Shown here: piece after piece, positions 49,501 to 55,892 of the stretch
How positions within the stretch are numbered: position 1 is the first letter of the stretch
Layout of the letters: each line of letters starts with the position of its first letter
Made by a program: the position numbers and the translations under genes
From: Lysobacterales bacterium
GTDB taxonomy: Bacteria; Pseudomonadota; Gammaproteobacteria; Xanthomonadales; Marinicellaceae
Direction: 5' to 3'
NCBI GenBank assembly: GCA_026982315.1
Contig: JALSHI010000027.1
Coordinates: 1 to 64,000 of the forward strand
Length of the DNA: 64,000 bases
Notes under the pieces: model-generated
What the model saw: the letters and a program-made list of their open reading frames with translations, nothing else
The model's database searches: none
What the model was told of the DNA's origin: nothing

Positions 49501-50654
49501 CAGTGGTTCCGCAAAGTCTGGTGGACACTTGGGTTGTCTTTGGCGACACGCGCTTATCGCCTGATATTCAGCCGGCGGCTACCGGAAATGTGCAATTGTC
49601 GGCCAATACCGACCTGTTGGTGATAGCACCGGCGGCCTGGGTGCCCACCTTACAACCCTGGATCAGCGCCCGGGAAAAACAGGGTCATGTGGTCAGCGTG
49701 GTTGCCGCCGAGGATGTTTACCATCACTTCAGTCATGGATTGATGGATGGACAGGCGCTGGCGGATTTTATTGCTCAGGCCAGTCAAGTGCAGCCGTCAC
49801 TGGCGAATGTGCTGCTGGTGGGTGCAGGCAGCTATGACTATCTTGATTATCTTGGCAGCGGCCAAACGGCGGTTCTGCCGGGCCTGTATGCCCCCACAGG
49901 CCCTTATGTGCGGTATGCGCCGGTGGATGCCGCCATGGGTGATGTGGATGCCGACGGTGTGCCGGATATCGCCATTGGTCGCTGGCCAGCGCAAGATATC
50001 ACCGAACTACAAACATTGGTGAACAAAACCCTGGCTTTTGAGCAGAAAATGTCCCAAAAGCCAGCCGCGGAGGCTGTTATGTTGTTGGATGCGGATGATG
50101 GTTCCGTGCGTTTTTCTGATCTGCTGGCGCAGCAATCACCATCGGTTTTCCCCAGCATGTGGAATGAAACCATTGTGGATGGCAACCAACCCGGGGCGAA
50201 GCAGCTGTTTTTGCAGCAATTGACAAGTAATCCTTTTCTGATTGAGTATCTGGGGCACTCCAGCCCCACACAATGGTCGGCCAGTGCCCTGTTGACCAGT
50301 TCCGATGCCCTGGCATTGGGTAACGACGGCCTGGCCATGTGGTTCCAGTGGGGTTGCTGGAATAACTATGCCGTGTCGCCGACGTTTGTGTCTTTGTCCG
50401 AGGCATTGCTTGCGTCCGATCATCGGGGCGCGGTCTTGACCCTGGGCGCCACGGCCATTGCCGATGCCAGCGTCGAGCTGGCGTTGCGGCGTCACTTTTT
50501 GCCCTTGTTAATGAAGGGACGCACGGTGGGCGAGGCATTGGTGGAAGCCAAGGCCGCCGTATTGCGGGAATCCGGCAAAGACGCGCAACACTTGCAAGAT
50601 GTGCTGGCGGGCATTACCATCCTTGGAGACCCGAGCCTGCGTCTGGTGTATTAA
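46554..50654 (+). CDS. Large exported protein with C-terminal gingipain-type (C25) peptidase domain
   Basis: The 1,366-residue protein begins with a signal peptide (FSAFWCVAALLLSSMAIGGG). Its N-terminal half has beta-rich modules, including a DUF11-like stretch at about 365-490. The C-terminal ~350 residues match the caspase-like C25 fold: LVGAGSYDYLDYL, DVDADGVPDIAIGRWP, His1235 in EYLGHSSP and Cys1268 in QWGCWNNY. The His-Cys spacing of 33 residues equals that of gingipain R. The usual HGS is HSS. No C-terminal type IX sorting domain is present, and the chain ends at LRLVY, directly after the peptidase domain. Substrate and secretion route are unknown. Confidence 0.82.
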   Translation: MKEKWVFSAFWCVAALLLSSMAIGGGHLLPVKAYGNASPTSFGGYTVSAAGLNQYYVIGIEVPPGASQLVIDIFDADLGAGGAADISGDRDNQSGGAWDSYYLYILYDEQLNLVPVANYNYFYGSATLPAGSDNAWTTFYSTANPAPGHWVMVVYPYPSTAAGGGGASDDLNAFGVRAHDGDPGPGGVEFNTYMISPIPIGTNGIPGPTQSSARYQVYPYVTSGCQLNTHDFDSDVPNLPAGTPPLETQIQLANRTGAYSHTVTQATMSGQDTWVNNTIGPVAGVEPSGTDYFRDGMGIWNALLVVNEQGTGGATAGANYNEVIIANFNNPTPVPTNAIEADTFRWYLPTDAGGAPVKTYMTQRVNFWSGPNPPVVGQATEVEVEITVYNPTASPVTFSAANNDLVRSAIPAVPELAFVAGSVNVTQGTAPGVAGLAIPPAGGTGSLEWDPGIIAPGSSAQLSYRMTVTPSAAGQRIVVTGTPASVGTTADYVDHTGNPNSPFANVTFGPLCELAVTEAQPVPTPVYLSYVRLEGQPGNYHLRWHTAFEAGNVAFRVFDAREDSPEHRLAEVPVTKAGHLGEASYSVDLPVAHLQSVWIQDVALDGSTSWHGPFHLNQTFGVAGVERVRRASRSNPEIIDDFARRAQWQRQQRVPELDLMTNDAGVYRVSFDALSAQGYDFIGLSSDEVRLLQDGHGIPVIYNPEHTGIIQPGDYFEFIASERKTLYGTRNAYRLTAGRPLKGQDWESVPVSAMPTGSGDFAAWRRMDFEQQAAYSFSSPDADNDPWYWQSYLVRNTPLAASVPFSMDSVDAGQAYTLHVGLWTMTDWPGVVNDHHVKLAVNGVPVGDFLAAGQGQQNLLAHIPPGVLQSGENTLELTFPADTGVAYELNYLDDFGISGFFRASGRANAQLHYPRNTRHDSQPLVNDVILRHSFDNAQHHVCQIGPCATLTVDANTPVWAYQRSGDQLWRIQAVAEGAAQTLTVVPQSLVDTWVVFGDTRLSPDIQPAATGNVQLSANTDLLVIAPAAWVPTLQPWISAREKQGHVVSVVAAEDVYHHFSHGLMDGQALADFIAQASQVQPSLANVLLVGAGSYDYLDYLGSGQTAVLPGLYAPTGPYVRYAPVDAAMGDVDADGVPDIAIGRWPAQDITELQTLVNKTLAFEQKMSQKPAAEAVMLLDADDGSVRFSDLLAQQSPSVFPSMWNETIVDGNQPGAKQLFLQQLTSNPFLIEYLGHSSPTQWSASALLTSSDALALGNDGLAMWFQWGCWNNYAVSPTFVSLSEALLASDHRGAVLTLGATAIADASVELALRRHFLPLLMKGRTVGEALVEAKAAVLRESGKDAQHLQDVLAGITILGDPSLRLVY

Positions 50655-50697
50655 GCCCGGCAGCCACGGCTGGTTACTGAATATCACTGGAGCGTCC

Positions 50698-51864
50698 ATG
50701 ACAGCCTTTTCTGAAAGCGCCGATCCACATCGGCAGCACGAGCGTTGTGTGACCATTGATTTGGGATCGCGCAGTTACCCGGTGATTCTTTCTGATGCCT
50801 GGGATAGCGGGCAGCCCCAAAACCTCTTGCAGCAGCATGTGAAGGACCGGCCAGTGGCCATTGTCAGCAACGACACCGTCTGGCCCCTGTATGGCGAAAC
50901 GCTTTTGCAGGCTGTGAAAAAAGCCGGTCCGTCGCACTGTTCCTGGCATGTGTTGCCGGATGGAGAGAACCATAAAACGCCGGCGCAATGGCTGGCGATT
51001 TTAGATCATCTGGCGAACAATGGCCTGACCCGGGACGGTGTCTTGCTGGCGCTTGGCGGCGGTGTGGTCTGTGATATGACCGGCTTTGCCGCGGCCAGTT
51101 GGATGCGTGGTATTCCGTTTATTCAGGTACCCACCACGTTACTGGCGCAAGTGGACGCATCGGTGGGCGGAAAAACCGGCATCAACCATCTAGCGGGGAA
51201 AAACCTCATTGGCGCCTTTCATCAGCCTGTGGCCGTGCTGGTGAATACCCGGGTGTTAACCACCTTGCCTGAACGCGAATTTCGTAGTGGATTGGCCGAG
51301 GCGGTCAAATATGGTTTGATTCAGTCCGCGCCGTTTGTGGACTGGATGCTGCGCAACCGGCGCAATCTTTTGCATCGGGAGCCGGGTGTCCTGAATCAAT
51401 TGGTGCAGCAATGTTGTCAGTTCAAGGCGCATATTGTGCGTGAAGATGAAACCGAGCAAGGCCGGCGTGCGGTGCTTAATCTGGGCCACACCTTTGGTCA
51501 TGCCATTGAAAACCTGGGGCATTACCGGACACTGCTGCATGGCGAAGCTGTGGCCATTGGCATGGTGATGGCGGCGACCTTGTCCGAACATTTGGGCCTT
51601 GCCCGGCCCGGCCTTGGGAAAAAGGTGGCTGGTATCATGCAGGCGCTGGGCTTGCCGAGTGACTTTTCATCGCTGCCTGCTGGCATTGATATCGAGGCAG
51701 ACGAATATACACCGGAGGCCCTCATCCAACGCATGCGTTTGGACAAAAAAGTCAGCCACGGGCGGCATCGGCTGATATTGCTCAAGGAATTAGGGCAAGC
51801 GGATATGGTCGATGGCGTAACGGAAGCGGATCTGCGGACGGTCTTGCAAGCATTCTGCGCCTAG
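50698..51864 (+). CDS. aroB: 3-dehydroquinate synthase
   Basis: AroB converts DAHP to 3-dehydroquinate in the shikimate pathway, using NAD and zinc. The 388-residue protein from ATG 50698 shows GGGVVCDMTGFAAASWMRG, PTTLLAQVDASVGGKTGINH, EAVKYGLI and LNLGHTFGHAIE with zinc ligands. GGAG lies nine bases before the ATG. The N-terminal ~15 residues are an extension relative to E. coli. It converges with aroK, whereas in most relatives aroK and aroB form one operon after pilMNOPQ. Confidence 0.96.
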   Translation: MTAFSESADPHRQHERCVTIDLGSRSYPVILSDAWDSGQPQNLLQQHVKDRPVAIVSNDTVWPLYGETLLQAVKKAGPSHCSWHVLPDGENHKTPAQWLAILDHLANNGLTRDGVLLALGGGVVCDMTGFAAASWMRGIPFIQVPTTLLAQVDASVGGKTGINHLAGKNLIGAFHQPVAVLVNTRVLTTLPEREFRSGLAEAVKYGLIQSAPFVDWMLRNRRNLLHREPGVLNQLVQQCCQFKAHIVREDETEQGRRAVLNLGHTFGHAIENLGHYRTLLHGEAVAIGMVMAATLSEHLGLARPGLGKKVAGIMQALGLPSDFSSLPAGIDIEADEYTPEALIQRMRLDKKVSHGRHRLILLKELGQADMVDGVTEADLRTVLQAFCA

Positions 51865-51885
51865 TCGCTGTCTGCTTACTTCTCG

Positions 51886-52485
51886 TTATTCCGGGTTCCG
51901 CTCGGGCGGTTGCCATGTGGCCAGAAAGGATTGCAGTTGCCGGTAGACTGTGCGTGCCATGTGATAAGGGTTGTCTTGCCCTGTGGGGACGGTGAGGTCG
52001 CTCATGGCGTCATACAGTGGATTGCGTACAGCCGCCATGTCGTGCAAGCGTTGTTCCCGGTCTGGCACTTGCAGCAGCGGCCGGCGCTTGTCGTGACTTA
52101 AACGTTCCAGTTGTCGTTCCACCGTGGTTTTCAGATACACCACAACAGTGTTGGCCTGTTGTAATTGTTGGCGATTTTCCTCGTTGACCACGATGCCTGC
52201 ACCAGTGGCGATCACCGCAGCGGGGCCAGCGAGCAGTTGGGCCAGCATCCGGCTTTCACGAAGCCGGAAGCCGGCTTCCTTTTCAATTTCAAAAATCAGA
52301 TTAACGCTGACGCCGGTGGCGGCTTCCAGCGACTCGTCCACATCGTAAAAGGGCATGCGGAGAAACCCAGCCAGCCGCCGTCCCACAGTGGTTTTGCCGG
52401 CGCCGGTGGGGCCAATAAGCACCACATGCGGGTGCTTGTTGGCTGGCCGGTGCTGGTGGCTTTGTGTGTTCTCTGAGTGTTTCAC
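51886..52485 (-). CDS. aroK: Shikimate kinase
   Basis: The enzyme phosphorylates shikimate at O3. The 199-residue protein has Walker A GPTGAGKTT, the shikimate-binding DVDESLE, FRLRES, a GAGIVV loop (usually GGG) and the lid RRPLLQ. A polar N-terminal extension of about 18 residues (SENTQSHQHRPANKH) precedes the core, so a later start is possible. It faces away from pilA and towards aroB, with 20 bases between the aro genes. Confidence 0.92.
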   Translation of the reverse strand: MKHSENTQSHQHRPANKHPHVVLIGPTGAGKTTVGRRLAGFLRMPFYDVDESLEAATGVSVNLIFEIEKEAGFRLRESRMLAQLLAGPAAVIATGAGIVVNEENRQQLQQANTVVVYLKTTVERQLERLSHDKRRPLLQVPDREQRLHDMAAVRNPLYDAMSDLTVPTGQDNPYHMARTVYRQLQSFLATWQPPERNPE

Positions 52486-52794
52486 GTTTCAATTCACGGT
52501 GATGTGCGCTGAATCTTAACAAACTGGTCTTTTTTTCCCAGTCCCATGTGAAAAACCTTCGGAAGGTTGACAAAAATTGTCAGCCCTGAAGGTGAATAGG
52601 GGGGTGTTAGGCCTGTCAATCACGATTCGCGGACCGTTCAACCGCCCAAATGGGCTTTTTATGGCCAAGTTAACATTTAGTGACAACTTCTGTTTGCATC
52701 TGGCAATACCCCCGGCTATTCTTGTCAGCAATGGAAGGTTGCTTACGGATGAGCGCCCCAGAAACCGATTTTTTTTAAACAGAGGTAATTTCAC
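52486..52794. other. aroK-pilin intergenic region
   Basis: The region of 309 bases separates divergent aroK and the first pilin. It contains the TGACAA...TTGTCA palindrome at 52568-52582 and further TGTC elements at 52614-52617 and about 52723. A TGGCAA at 52701-52706 resembles a sigma-54 -24 element, but the matching GC is 11 instead of 10 bases away. A GG-N10-GC arrangement occurs at 52652-52665. AGAGG at 52781 is the pilin ribosome binding site. A start of transcription cannot be assigned. Confidence 0.5.
52568..52582. promoter_or_regulatory. Perfect TGACAA-N3-TTGTCA palindrome
   Basis: The 15-base palindrome lies between aroK and the first pilin gene, about 215 bases before the pilin ATG. 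It contains two inverted TGTC half-sites. It may be an operator, and PilR-like binding is one option since PilR sites in Pseudomonas contain TGTC. Confidence 0.4.
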
Positions 52795-53211
52795 ATGACC
52801 ATGCAAAGAAAACAACAAGGCTTTACTTTGATCGAACTGATGATCGTTATCGCGATTATCGCCATTCTGATGAGCTTCGCGATTCCGGCTTATCGTGACT
52901 ACACCATTCGTACCAAAGTGGGCGAAGGCATTCAGCTGGCCGCCGCTGCCAAGCAGGCTGTTACTGAAACCTACATGAGCTCCAACACCTGGCCTGGCAC
53001 CAACTCTGCTGCGGGTCTGAACTCCACGATTTCCGGCGAATACACTTCTGCCGTTACCGTTGGCGCTAATGGTGTGATCACAATTTCTTACAAGTCCACT
53101 GTTGGCGTGAGCGGTAATGTACAATTGCAGCCGAACGACGCCACTGGCAGCGTGGAATGGGCTTGCACATCAACCATTGCTGACAAATATGTGCCTTCTG
53201 AGTGCCGTTAA
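52795..53211 (+). CDS. pilA: Type IV major pilin-like protein, first copy
   Basis: The 138-residue prepilin has a nine-residue basic leader (MTMQRKQQG), cleavage before Phe10, the Glu5 of mature pilin, and a hydrophobic N-terminal helix. A pilin globular domain follows. A C-terminal Cys pair ([15 protein letters not shown]) forms the usual disulfide loop. Its product would be assembled into type IV pili for twitching, adhesion or DNA uptake. AGAGGT precedes ATG 52795; ATG 52801 is also possible. The mature N terminus is identical over 24 residues to the pilin at 55393. A strong terminator follows. No pil assembly gene is nearby. Confidence 0.95.
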   Translation: MTMQRKQQGFTLIELMIVIAIIAILMSFAIPAYRDYTIRTKVGEGIQLAAAAKQAVTETYMSSNTWPGTNSAAGLNSTISGEYTSAVTVGANGVITISYKSTVGVSGNVQLQPNDATGSVEWACTSTIADKYVPSECR

Positions 53212-53248
53212 TCGCGCATAAAGAAACCGCATAAACTGATTTATCAGG

Positions 53249-53278
53249 AAAAGGCCATTGCTCGCAATGGCCTTTTTT
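53249..53278 (+). terminator. Terminator of the first pilin gene
   Basis: AAAAGGCCATTG pairs with CAATGGCCTTTTTT around CTCG. The T-run ends just before the possible ATG at 53280. Most pilin transcripts should stop here, with limited readthrough into the phosphotransferase gene, as expected for an abundant pilin. Confidence 0.92.
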
Positions 53279-53306
53279 AATGGCTTTGAATAATCCAGTG
53301 TTGTCA

Positions 53307-55166
53307 ATGAACATGAAACACATACCGGACATGAATTGCCGTCAGCCATGGTTGCGATGGGGGTTGGCCATGGTGTTGGCCGCGGCGGTCATCATGGCGC
53401 TTGTGCACGGGGTGTACCCGGCCGGCATTATGGCTTATATGCACCTTAACCTGCCCACAAACTACCCCATGACCTATAGCTACTGGTTTGAAATAGCCAG
53501 TTGGTACCTGTTGTGGATGCTATTGTTTTTTCTATCAAAACGGTTCTGGTTTTCTTTGGCGGTGGTGTTGCTGTTGTTTGTGGGGTTTGTGTTGGGCAAT
53601 ATGGAAAAAATGCGATTGCTGCATGCCCCGCTGATGCTGTCAGACTTTGCAGCCATTAAGGAACTGGCCTTGCAGAAAAACATGTTTTTCAAGTATTTGG
53701 GCTATGTGGCGGGTTTTTTTGTGCTGCTGGCGGTGGTGGGTTTTTTCCTGTGGCGCAAGTCTTTCGCATGCAAAGTGGTGTCCCGGCATCAGGGCACTTT
53801 TATTTTGCTATGGACCCTGGTGCTGGTGCTGGTGCTGGCGAATCGCTATGCCATCAGCGACTATTTGCGAAAGCGGGATTTGTTCTTTAACAAGGTTAAT
53901 CCCGTTTTGTCCGTATTCCAGTATGGGGGCTTAACGACTTTGTTGCAAGCGGCCTTGTTTACGCCGCCATACAAGGAATTGACCAATTATAACAAGCAGG
54001 CTGTGGCGGATGTGATTCGGCGCTATGGGCTGGCGAGCCCGGCCACTGTTGATGCGCCGGATGATCCGGTCAATGTGGTGCTTGTGTTAACAGAAGCCTT
54101 TACTGACCCACAGGAAATGGGCTGGGAAACCACGACTGATGCTGTGCCAACATTTCATGCAGCGCGGCAGGCGCAAAGCGGCCGCTTGCTGTCGCCGGTG
54201 CTGGGTGGACGCTCAGCCAATGCGGAGTTCGAGCTATTGACTGGATTTTCCTTGCGGTTCGCTCCGGCCAATTCCATTCCTTACACGGATCTGATCAAAC
54301 GGGAAATTCCTTCTCTGGCCCGGTTTCTTAACCAGGCCGGTTACTTGACCATGGCCATTCATGTGGCCAGCCTGGATTTTTTCAACTACAAGGATGTCTA
54401 CAAAAAACTTGGATTTGGCATGTTTACCACCTTGTGGGACAAGGCGCCGAAGGCCGACCCCATGGGCATGCATGCCTCCAGGCAGGACTTTTTTTCCCTG
54501 CTGGCCAAAGCCAGTGAGTTCCATAAACCGTTTTTTATCTTTACGTTTCCCAACTATACGCATGGCGACTGGCGATATGATAGCTTTAATGATTCCACGC
54601 TGGATGTGATTGATCCGGACGGCCTGCTCCAGGGGGAAGAAAAAAAACGGGTCAAAACCTATATCAACGCCCTCAACTATACCGATAAACTGTTTCAGGA
54701 TCTGATTGCCTATTTCTCCCGTCAACCCGATAAAACCATGGTGGTGATGCTGGGCGACCATCAGCCGTTTCTGGAAGGCTATCGACAAAAAGTGTGGCAG
54801 CAGGCTGTGGCCAAATATGGCAAGAACGAATTGGCCAAGGTTCAGGCAAATTACTGGGTGCCGGTGGCCATTTGGCGAAACTATACCCCGGCCCGGCCAC
54901 CGGAAGACTTCGAATTCAGCATGAACTTCATGCCCAGTTATCTGATTCAGCAGTTGGGTTTGCAGCCCACGGGTTTTTATCGGTTTAATCAGATTCTGCG
55001 CGACAAAATCGGTGTGCTGTCCTGGATTATCAAAGGGCCTGATGGCGATTACAGTTTTCAGGTGCCACCGGCGTACCGGCAGTACATCAAGGACTATGAA
55101 TTGATTCAGTATGATGTGCTTCAGGGAAAAAACTATTTTGGGCAGCTATTGCAGCCGAAACACTAG
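53307..55166 (+). CDS. LTA-synthase-like membrane phosphotransferase (sulfatase fold) between two pilins
   Basis: The protein of about 619 residues has five hydrophobic helices in its first ~220 residues and an alkaline-phosphatase/sulfatase-type domain after them. This is the layout of lipoteichoic acid synthase and OpgB, which move phosphoglycerol from phosphatidylglycerol. Metal and catalytic positions are Glu263 (LTEAF), Ser303 (GRSANAEFELLTG, where LtaS has Thr) and Asp484-His485 (GDHQPF). Numbering uses ATG 53307; 53280 lies in the pilin terminator, and no start has a good ribosome site. A Gram-negative cell has no LTA, so osmoregulated glucan or pilin are better substrates. Its position between two pilins favours pilin. 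Confidence 0.85.
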   Translation: MNMKHIPDMNCRQPWLRWGLAMVLAAAVIMALVHGVYPAGIMAYMHLNLPTNYPMTYSYWFEIASWYLLWMLLFFLSKRFWFSLAVVLLLFVGFVLGNMEKMRLLHAPLMLSDFAAIKELALQKNMFFKYLGYVAGFFVLLAVVGFFLWRKSFACKVVSRHQGTFILLWTLVLVLVLANRYAISDYLRKRDLFFNKVNPVLSVFQYGGLTTLLQAALFTPPYKELTNYNKQAVADVIRRYGLASPATVDAPDDPVNVVLVLTEAFTDPQEMGWETTTDAVPTFHAARQAQSGRLLSPVLGGRSANAEFELLTGFSLRFAPANSIPYTDLIKREIPSLARFLNQAGYLTMAIHVASLDFFNYKDVYKKLGFGMFTTLWDKAPKADPMGMHASRQDFFSLLAKASEFHKPFFIFTFPNYTHGDWRYDSFNDSTLDVIDPDGLLQGEEKKRVKTYINALNYTDKLFQDLIAYFSRQPDKTMVVMLGDHQPFLEGYRQKVWQQAVAKYGKNELAKVQANYWVPVAIWRNYTPARPPEDFEFSMNFMPSYLIQQLGLQPTGFYRFNQILRDKIGVLSWIIKGPDGDYSFQVPPAYRQYIKDYELIQYDVLQGKNYFGQLLQPKH

Positions 55167-55178
55167 CCAGGCGCGGTT

Positions 55179-55213
55179 TGTCAAAAAGCTGTCAAAAAAT
55201 GTCACATCAGGTC
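55179..55213 (+). promoter_or_regulatory. Four tandem TGTC-like boxes upstream of the second pilin
   Basis: TGTC, TGTC, TGTC and GGTC begin at 55179, 55190, 55200 and 55210, that is at 11, 10 and 10 bases. They face one side of the helix. Repeated (C/G)TGTC elements are the described binding pattern of the pilin activator PilR in Pseudomonas aeruginosa. PilR itself is not encoded in the window. Confidence 0.45.
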
Positions 55214-55304
55214 ACTAACGGCATGCAAATGCCGGAAAAATGCTGGTAAGTTCACGTTTTAGCGCAAAGATTATGCCAATGGCTTCCCTAGCCTTGTGAG
55301 TGAG

Positions 55305-55322
55305 CCGGATTCCACTATGCTT
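55305..55322 (+). promoter_or_regulatory. Possible sigma-54 promoter of the second pilin
   Basis: GG at 55307-55308 and GC at 55319-55320 are separated by exactly ten bases, as in -24/-12 elements, and the downstream part reads ATGCTT. The flanking match to TGGCAC is poor. It lies about 95 bases after the TGTC boxes and 70 bases before the ATG. Confidence 0.35.
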
Positions 55323-55392
55323 AATACAGGTTTTGGATTTTAGCCGGGTTAATCGGCAGGTAGTTTCGCATGAAAATGAATGAGTCAGTTTT

Positions 55393-55842
55393 ATGACAGC
55401 GTCTTTTCGTTCAAATCAGTCAGGCTTTACCCTGATTGAGTTAATGATTGTCATTGCCATTATTGCGATTCTGATGTCTTTTGCGATTCCCGCCTATCAG
55501 AACTATGTGGCCCGAACCAAAGCCGCCGAAGGCGTCTCCCTGGCCAGCAGTTTACGCCAATATGTTTCGCAGGCCTGGGTGAACAGCGAAGATATCAGCA
55601 CCCTGAATAATGGCAGTAATGGCATTGGCGCGGCCAGTGACTATCAGGGGGAATGGGTGCAAGGCATTCAGGTCACCGGTGGGGTCTTGCAGGTGAATTT
55701 CAACAATAAATCACCTCTGCTGGCAGGTAACTCAGTGACGTTAACGCCAATTGAGCCAGGTTCCGGCGGCAATACCGGCAGCAGCCTTTTGTGGTCATGC
55801 TCCACGACGTTGCCGGCGCAACTGGACCCCTGTCCCAAGTAA
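55393..55842 (+). CDS. Type IV major pilin-like protein, second copy
   Basis: The 149-residue prepilin has an 11-residue leader ([11 protein letters not shown]), cleavage before Phe12, Glu5 of the mature chain, and the same hydrophobic N-terminal helix as the first pilin. After about residue 45 the sequences diverge strongly. The C-terminal disulfide loop is [12 protein letters not shown]. It may be an alternative major pilin or a minor subunit. The start lacks a strong ribosome binding site. The gene is 226 bases after the phosphotransferase and has its own candidate regulatory boxes. It converges with hrpA. Confidence 0.93.
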   Translation: MTASFRSNQSGFTLIELMIVIAIIAILMSFAIPAYQNYVARTKAAEGVSLASSLRQYVSQAWVNSEDISTLNNGSNGIGAASDYQGEWVQGIQVTGGVLQVNFNNKSPLLAGNSVTLTPIEPGSGGNTGSSLLWSCSTTLPAQLDPCPK

Positions 55843-55892
55843 CAGGCATCATTATCTAGCCCTGCAGGGGCGTGACTCTTGTTTCTCCTGGC

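Noticed and set aside
52701-52716. Sigma-54 promoter of the first pilin
   Set aside because: TGGCAA is good, but the GC of the -12 element is 11 bases away instead of 10, so I did not list it as a site.
52516-53124. 202-codon minus-strand frame across the first pilin
   Set aside because: It overlaps the pilin on the opposite strand and has no recognisable domain or ribosome binding site.
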